Assembly (NCBI RefSeq): GCF_965363235.1
Contig: NC_134840.1
Coordinates: 86,400,916-86,464,915, forward strand
Reading direction: 5' to 3'
Origin: Mytilus galloprovincialis
Taxonomy: Eukaryota > Mollusca > Bivalvia > Mytilida > Mytilidae
DNA length: 64,000 nucleotides
Of the stretch, positions 39,501-45,500 are shown piece after piece (the first letter of the stretch is position 1; each line of letters opens with the position of its first letter). The position numbers were made by a program, and so were the translations under genes. A model generated the notes under the pieces. It made no database searches. It worked only from the letters and a program-made list of their open reading frames with translations, and was not told where the DNA came from.

Positions 39501-42500
39501 TCTGAGTGGGGGCCCACTGAATCCCTAAGAGGGAGGTTCTCTCCGGTCATGCTTTAGTGATTCCCTATATAATCAACCAAATTTTTCCCAGAAAAGGGGA
39601 TGGGGGCAATCCAAATTTTCCCAAGAAAAAATTTTTCCCCACATTTAAATCTGCATAGCTTATTTTGAAAGTGAATGTGACTGAGGTTCGTGAATTTACA
39701 AATTACATAGTCATAGACAAAGTGTATGCAATGATGAATTGTACTACAGTCGAACCTTGTTGTGTCGAAGTCGAAGGGACTGGACCAAAGTATTCGACTC
39801 ATCCGAGGTTCGACTCATCCGAGGTCGAGTGTGTCGTCATAAATTTTGAATGCATGCTTTTTTTTCTATATGACACTTTATAATTGTGTATTCAATCTCC
39901 ATTTTTGGTCCTTCGTAATAATTAAAAACACAAGTACAGATACAAATCATGCACACATAAAATCAATAGTATACACAAATATTTACAAAGGTCAGTCGCT
40001 ATAAATTATGAAATCACTCGCGGCACGAAACAAGTTCTGAACGGTCTCTGATGAGGTCGTCTGCTTTACATTAAATTATCATGAATTTATTATAATTGTC
40101 CTAATCCTTTTATCAATAGTAATTAATGAGTTTTAAATCTCACGATTCATTTAATCTTGGTTTGTGTCATTTAAATTTGTTTCGTTTTTATCTCAGGTGC
40201 AAAATGTTCAACACACTAACATTCCGCTTGAACGATCAACACAGGTGTTAATTAGCGGTCACCATAAACATGTCATTTTAACTGTTATACAAACAAGTAT
40301 GTTTACTCAGCTTTAATCTCTTTTGAAAATGATCAGTTGACATAAGAAATACATCCGACTTAAATTTTTATCATTAGGTCTGCATCTTTCGAAAATTCTT
40401 GCTTTCGAAGTTCGAGACATCGGGGTCGATTTACATTAATTTTACTTCGACGGGACTATAAAATTTACTCGACTTAACCGAGTATTCGAATCAACCGAGT
40501 TCGACTCATCAGAGGTAATTATGCATTGAACAAACGGGAATTTTACCGGGACTGAGAAATTACTTCGACTCATCCGAGTTTTCGACACAACGAGGTTCGA
40601 CTGTTTAATAAAAAATTAAATACAGTATCCTGTAAAGTACCAGGGAAGCTGGCTCTGTCAAAAAGATAACAGCAGTGAGATGGGGTGTGAAAAATTTCGG
40701 TTTGGTTAATTATATTCAAAATACCTCTATCATTCAGTTTTGAGTAGAATGTAGTAAAATTCCAGTTTGGATCTTGAGGATATTTGTATGATGTGATAAT
40801 ATAACCTTCATGGCTATTGTCCAGAAATTCCTCAAAACCATAGTCTTTCATTCCTTCTCTAAGGATCGTTCTGTTCTTTTTGTACCTTTTGAGAGAAAAC
40901 AAATTATTGTGATTTAAAAAAAATCAAAAAAATAAATTCTCACAAAAGCTGATATGGGAGATCAGATATTTTCAACAAGTGTGAGCAAGTCAGTCTTTTC
41001 CTAAGGTAATGGTAAAATACTAAAACCTGTGGTAAATAATAATCTGAAAATATCTTAAATGTAGGAAATTATTTTTTTGTGATGACATATTCTATCTAGT
41101 ATATATCAATAAGAAATTTAAATAAATTTTTACGTTTGGAAATGTTCTAAATCACATTAAATGTCATTACTGACATTAAAAGAGCTCAATTCTGAATTTT
41201 ACTGCATACCTGTCTCCCCGGCCACTGACTCCTCCCTCTTCTTCAAACTCTTTTACAGCTTGTAAAAATGCCAGCATTGTATGTGTAGGAGGTGTAAATC
41301 TAAACTGATTTGTTTTCTCTAAATTATCATACTGGTCAAATAAATCTAGACTGAGACTACGAGAATTACCTGTAAAACAAATTGGTACATTAAATGTGAC
41401 AATCATAATCTAATTTGAAAAATAAAATAATTTCAAGATGTATGTAATATGCCTTCATACAAAATAATTGTACAGGCAAATTTAAGTAATCTATTCCTTG
41501 GGTATAAAATCCTTGGCATTTTGAAATTGTCACAGTTAATAATAGGACAGTCACTCAAAAAAGAAAACAAAAGAGAAACAGCTAGAGGTCAGAATACCAT
41601 ACGTTACATGATGATCGTGCTTGAAAGTCACATGACAATCTCTTACTGCCGTGTCTTGAAAATTCTCATTCACGAGTGAAATTAATATTCATGCATGCAC
41701 ATGGTTTACTTTTTAAAACATGAAGTCTAACAAAAAAGTCAAACAGAGCAACAGTTTTAAATCTGTGTGACAAGCAAATAACTGCTGAACTGATATGTTC
41801 TGATAGTATTGCAACTTATATTACATATCAATGAGCTATCACAAGAAGTTCCTATAAAAACTAACTTAATCAGAAAACTTAATAATTGTTGACGTCTCTG
41901 GAAAAGCAATCCCTAGTCTCCCTTTCCATGACTTTTAGCTCTCAGACTCATAAATCTTAAATTAAAAATTTACAAATGGATTTCTGATTTAAAATCATGA
42001 AATAATTTCACCAAAATGATGCTTTCTAATTTTGGGGTTAGTGAATTTATAGTGCAAAGCAAGGTTCATAAAATTACCATTGCAATTCATTAATACTGAT
42101 TTCTTAGCAATAGCATAAGAAAATCCTGGAATTCCTTGGAGACATTTGTTGGCAGAACTAACTAGAAAATCAATGTTTCCATTTACCATGTCCAGTGGTA
42201 CAGCACCAAAACTACTCATAGCATCAACAAAGAATATACAATCTGAAAAATATAAAACAAGAAGTTTACAATAATGAAATGTGATGTAAAATAACAAATA
42301 ATGTACCTGTATAAAGCAAATTTTTGTCATATAATAGTAAAATAATTTAAATCACCTTCAAGAGCATGTAATAGCCACCAGGATGTCCTTAATAAATGGT
42401 TGCTGCTAAAGGAAGCAATAAGGGTTCAAGGTTGTCAATGGTAAAGTTGAGGTAATCTATTCAAAGGTCATCTTTTGACTATTATGGAATATATATCTGT

Positions 42501-45500
42501 GTTACAGATGACGATGTATATGCTCATATTCTTTCCTCTTTTATCAATTTCAATTATCTAAAATAACTTATCACTAAATTTGTCCTGTCAGCAAGAATAT
42601 ATAGAAATTTTCTGTGATTGTTGCAAAACATTTGATTTGGTTGACTATTATGGAATACCAGAGTCACAGAACAACAAAGATATGTTCCGTTGTTATAGTT
42701 TCAATCTCATTATCACTTCCTTGTTCCTTAAAAATAGCAGACCTATAAAAATGTTAAAAACTGGAAAAGGGCTCAAGAAACAAACATATAAAAATACCTG
42801 GAATTATTTGCTTGACAACCTTTCCTACATCTTCTACAGGATTTATAACACCTGAGCTTGTTTCACAGTGAACTATACTAGTCATTGTAAATGACTTGTC
42901 CTTAGATAAAATGTCTGCTATCCGACTAACGTCCACCTTAGAGTCTTCTGAAAAACTTTCTAATTGATAAGGTACACTCATTACATCACAAATCTTTGCC
43001 AACCTCTTTCCATAGGCTCCATTCTGCAGTATCAGCACCTATCAAAATGAAAAGTAATGACATACAATTGACGTCAAAATAAATAATTGAAAATCCAAAG
43101 ATTATGGTATTACCTATCATTTTATTTTTCATTGATTTTTAACTATGAAAGAAATCCAATACATTGAAACATTTGTTCAATACTGGACCAAAATTGTGAA
43201 ATTCAGGAAGGTACAGTAAGAATTAATGATTTGTCAATAATCTACCAAAAATTGAGACCCGTCATAAAACTTTTTCACAGTACTCTACAATTAAAAGATT
43301 GACTGGCCAATTTTGGTCACATAGGACTAGCATCAAATATATTCATAGTAGATATCTATAACACATCCTGAAATTCACCTGGAATTAACAAACAACAGTA
43401 TATCTTAAATGATTAGAAATGGGTTACAAATGTTTATATCAATATCTGTTAATTGGGACAATATCCCCCAATGCGCATCCGATTGAGGAACACAAAAGTT
43501 GTTTGTAAACAAAAAATCTCTGTGTAGTGATATTGGACATGTTTCAATTTTGAACAAGTGACTGAGCTTAACCATTTGTGTTGATCTGGAAAGTATAGGA
43601 CCTTAGAATAAATGTGTAAAAACTATGGAGTTATTATATGTATTCAAAGTATTAAATTTAAGAAATTATTGTGTGAAAAAAGGGACTTTTTACCATGAAG
43701 AGCCGCATCATGAAAGGATTTTCAGGGTATGCTAATTTACTGAAAAATGAATCACACTTCGTACCCCGAAAATTTAACCACATATGTGAAAATGTCTCAG
43801 CTTCGAAACAAGCTATCATACATATACAAGTTTACGATATGGCCTGAGCTAGAGAAGAAAACGTTACCATTACGGCCTATGGAGAAACAATTGCGCATAT
43901 TGCCCAAATTGTCTATCAACTACAAATGTATTATACAAAATAATGCTCATCACTGAAAACAAAGGCAAATCTGTGAAGGCCCTTGATTTTTAGGTACGTT
44001 TTGAAAGCTTGTGACATTTTTACAATACTCTAAGAAGTATTTAAAAAAAATGTTTTTTTCTTTCAAATGAATGAACCAATTGCAGATAATTGTCATCCCT
44101 AACTTAACTAGTCAGAGATAGTTCAAATTTACAGTTCAAATATGTTACATCGTTCTTGCTTCATTTATAATTTTTGAACGTTCAATTGATTTAAATAAAA
44201 AGAAGATAAAAACAACTTTTGGGTAATCATTAAACTATTGTGATGTACCAGCTTTATTCAATATGAGGCAAAATAATTCCTTATTTGCTCTCAGCATTCA
44301 TTAATCTTCAATGATCAATTTATCAAAGCTGTTTAACAACAGAATGCAACATTTCAATAATCAATAGTGAAACATATGTTTTGGGACCATATTTTATTAA
44401 CTTAAAAATCTTTATCTGTTAAGTGTCAATTCATTATGCCCAATGAGCTAATAATGTATAAGGATTCAACTCATTTCAATTTAAAAATTAACAAATTTTA
44501 ATTGAATGTAAAAGAATTGAATATTTTGATTTCTCTTTTTATATTTGTCGGTATGCAATGAATTTCATTTTACAAGCTGTACATTATAATATTCATTTTA
44601 CTTGCTTTCTGGTTAAATAATTAAATAAATGCTTTTTATTAATTTATATCTCTATATTAATATTTGGGTTGAATTTTACATTCATGGAGACATTAAAATA
44701 TGTGGCTTTAACACCAATAGCCAAGACCACACTAGGAGATAGAAAAGATCAACAAACATATGTAACCTAAACACCAAAAGCCAAGAATACCTGAGGACAG
44801 AAGAGACAGAAACAAACTTATGTGGCATGAACACTAAAAGCCAAGACCACACTAGGAGATAGAAAAGATATTTAAAAAACATATGTAACCTAAACACCAA
44901 AAGCTAAGACCACATGTGGAGATAGAAAAGAAAGAAAGAAACATATGTGGCAGTAACACCAAAAGCCAAGAACATCAGTGTTCTCCCCAGGGCCTTTCAG
45001 CATCATGGTAATGTAATGCTATAATCTTAAATTTGATGCTTTCTGTAGCAGTTTTCTTATACATTATGTTATGGGTGTGATCATGGTGATGCTGTAGAAA
45101 CATATGGTATTTCAATTTCCCCTGTTTATTGGATGCTAAATGAAATATCTTAGAACACTGAACACATGAGGAGATAGAAGAGACTGAAAGAAACATATGT
45201 GGCATGTTGATGAACACCAAAAGCCAAGACCACACTTGGAGATAGAAAAGATCAACTAACATATGTAACCTAAACACCAAAAGCCAAGAATACCTGAGGA
45301 CAGAAGAGACAGAAACAAACTTATGTGGCATGAACACTAAAAGCCGAGAACATATGAGGATACAAGAGAGACAGCAATAAATATATGTGGCATGAACACT
45401 AAAAGACAAGAACACATGAGGATATAGAAGAGACAGCAACAACCATATGTGGCATGAACACTAAAATCCAAGAACACATGAGGATATAGAAGAGACAGCA

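Larger units (their letters stand above)
2116..40724 (-). other. giant last intron of phnW (38.6 kb)
   Basis: GT-AG intron between exons 7 and 8, 38,609 bp. The other phnW introns total only a few kb. It contains the 14.7-kb palindromic element, a nested rolling-circle element cluster, a 24-bp minisatellite, a Tigger-like element, several foldback elements and no convincing host exon. Nested genes on either strand were looked for and not found. Confidence 0.88.

Noticed and set aside
43747..43956. 69-codon frame as an extra exon or nested gene
   Set aside because: No homology recognised, and phnW exons 3 and 4 join in phase 0 without it.
44975..45442. 155-codon minus-strand hydrophobic frame in phnW intron 3
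   Set aside because: It is produced by the 62-bp minisatellite, and it runs through an intron whose flanking exons splice cleanly.
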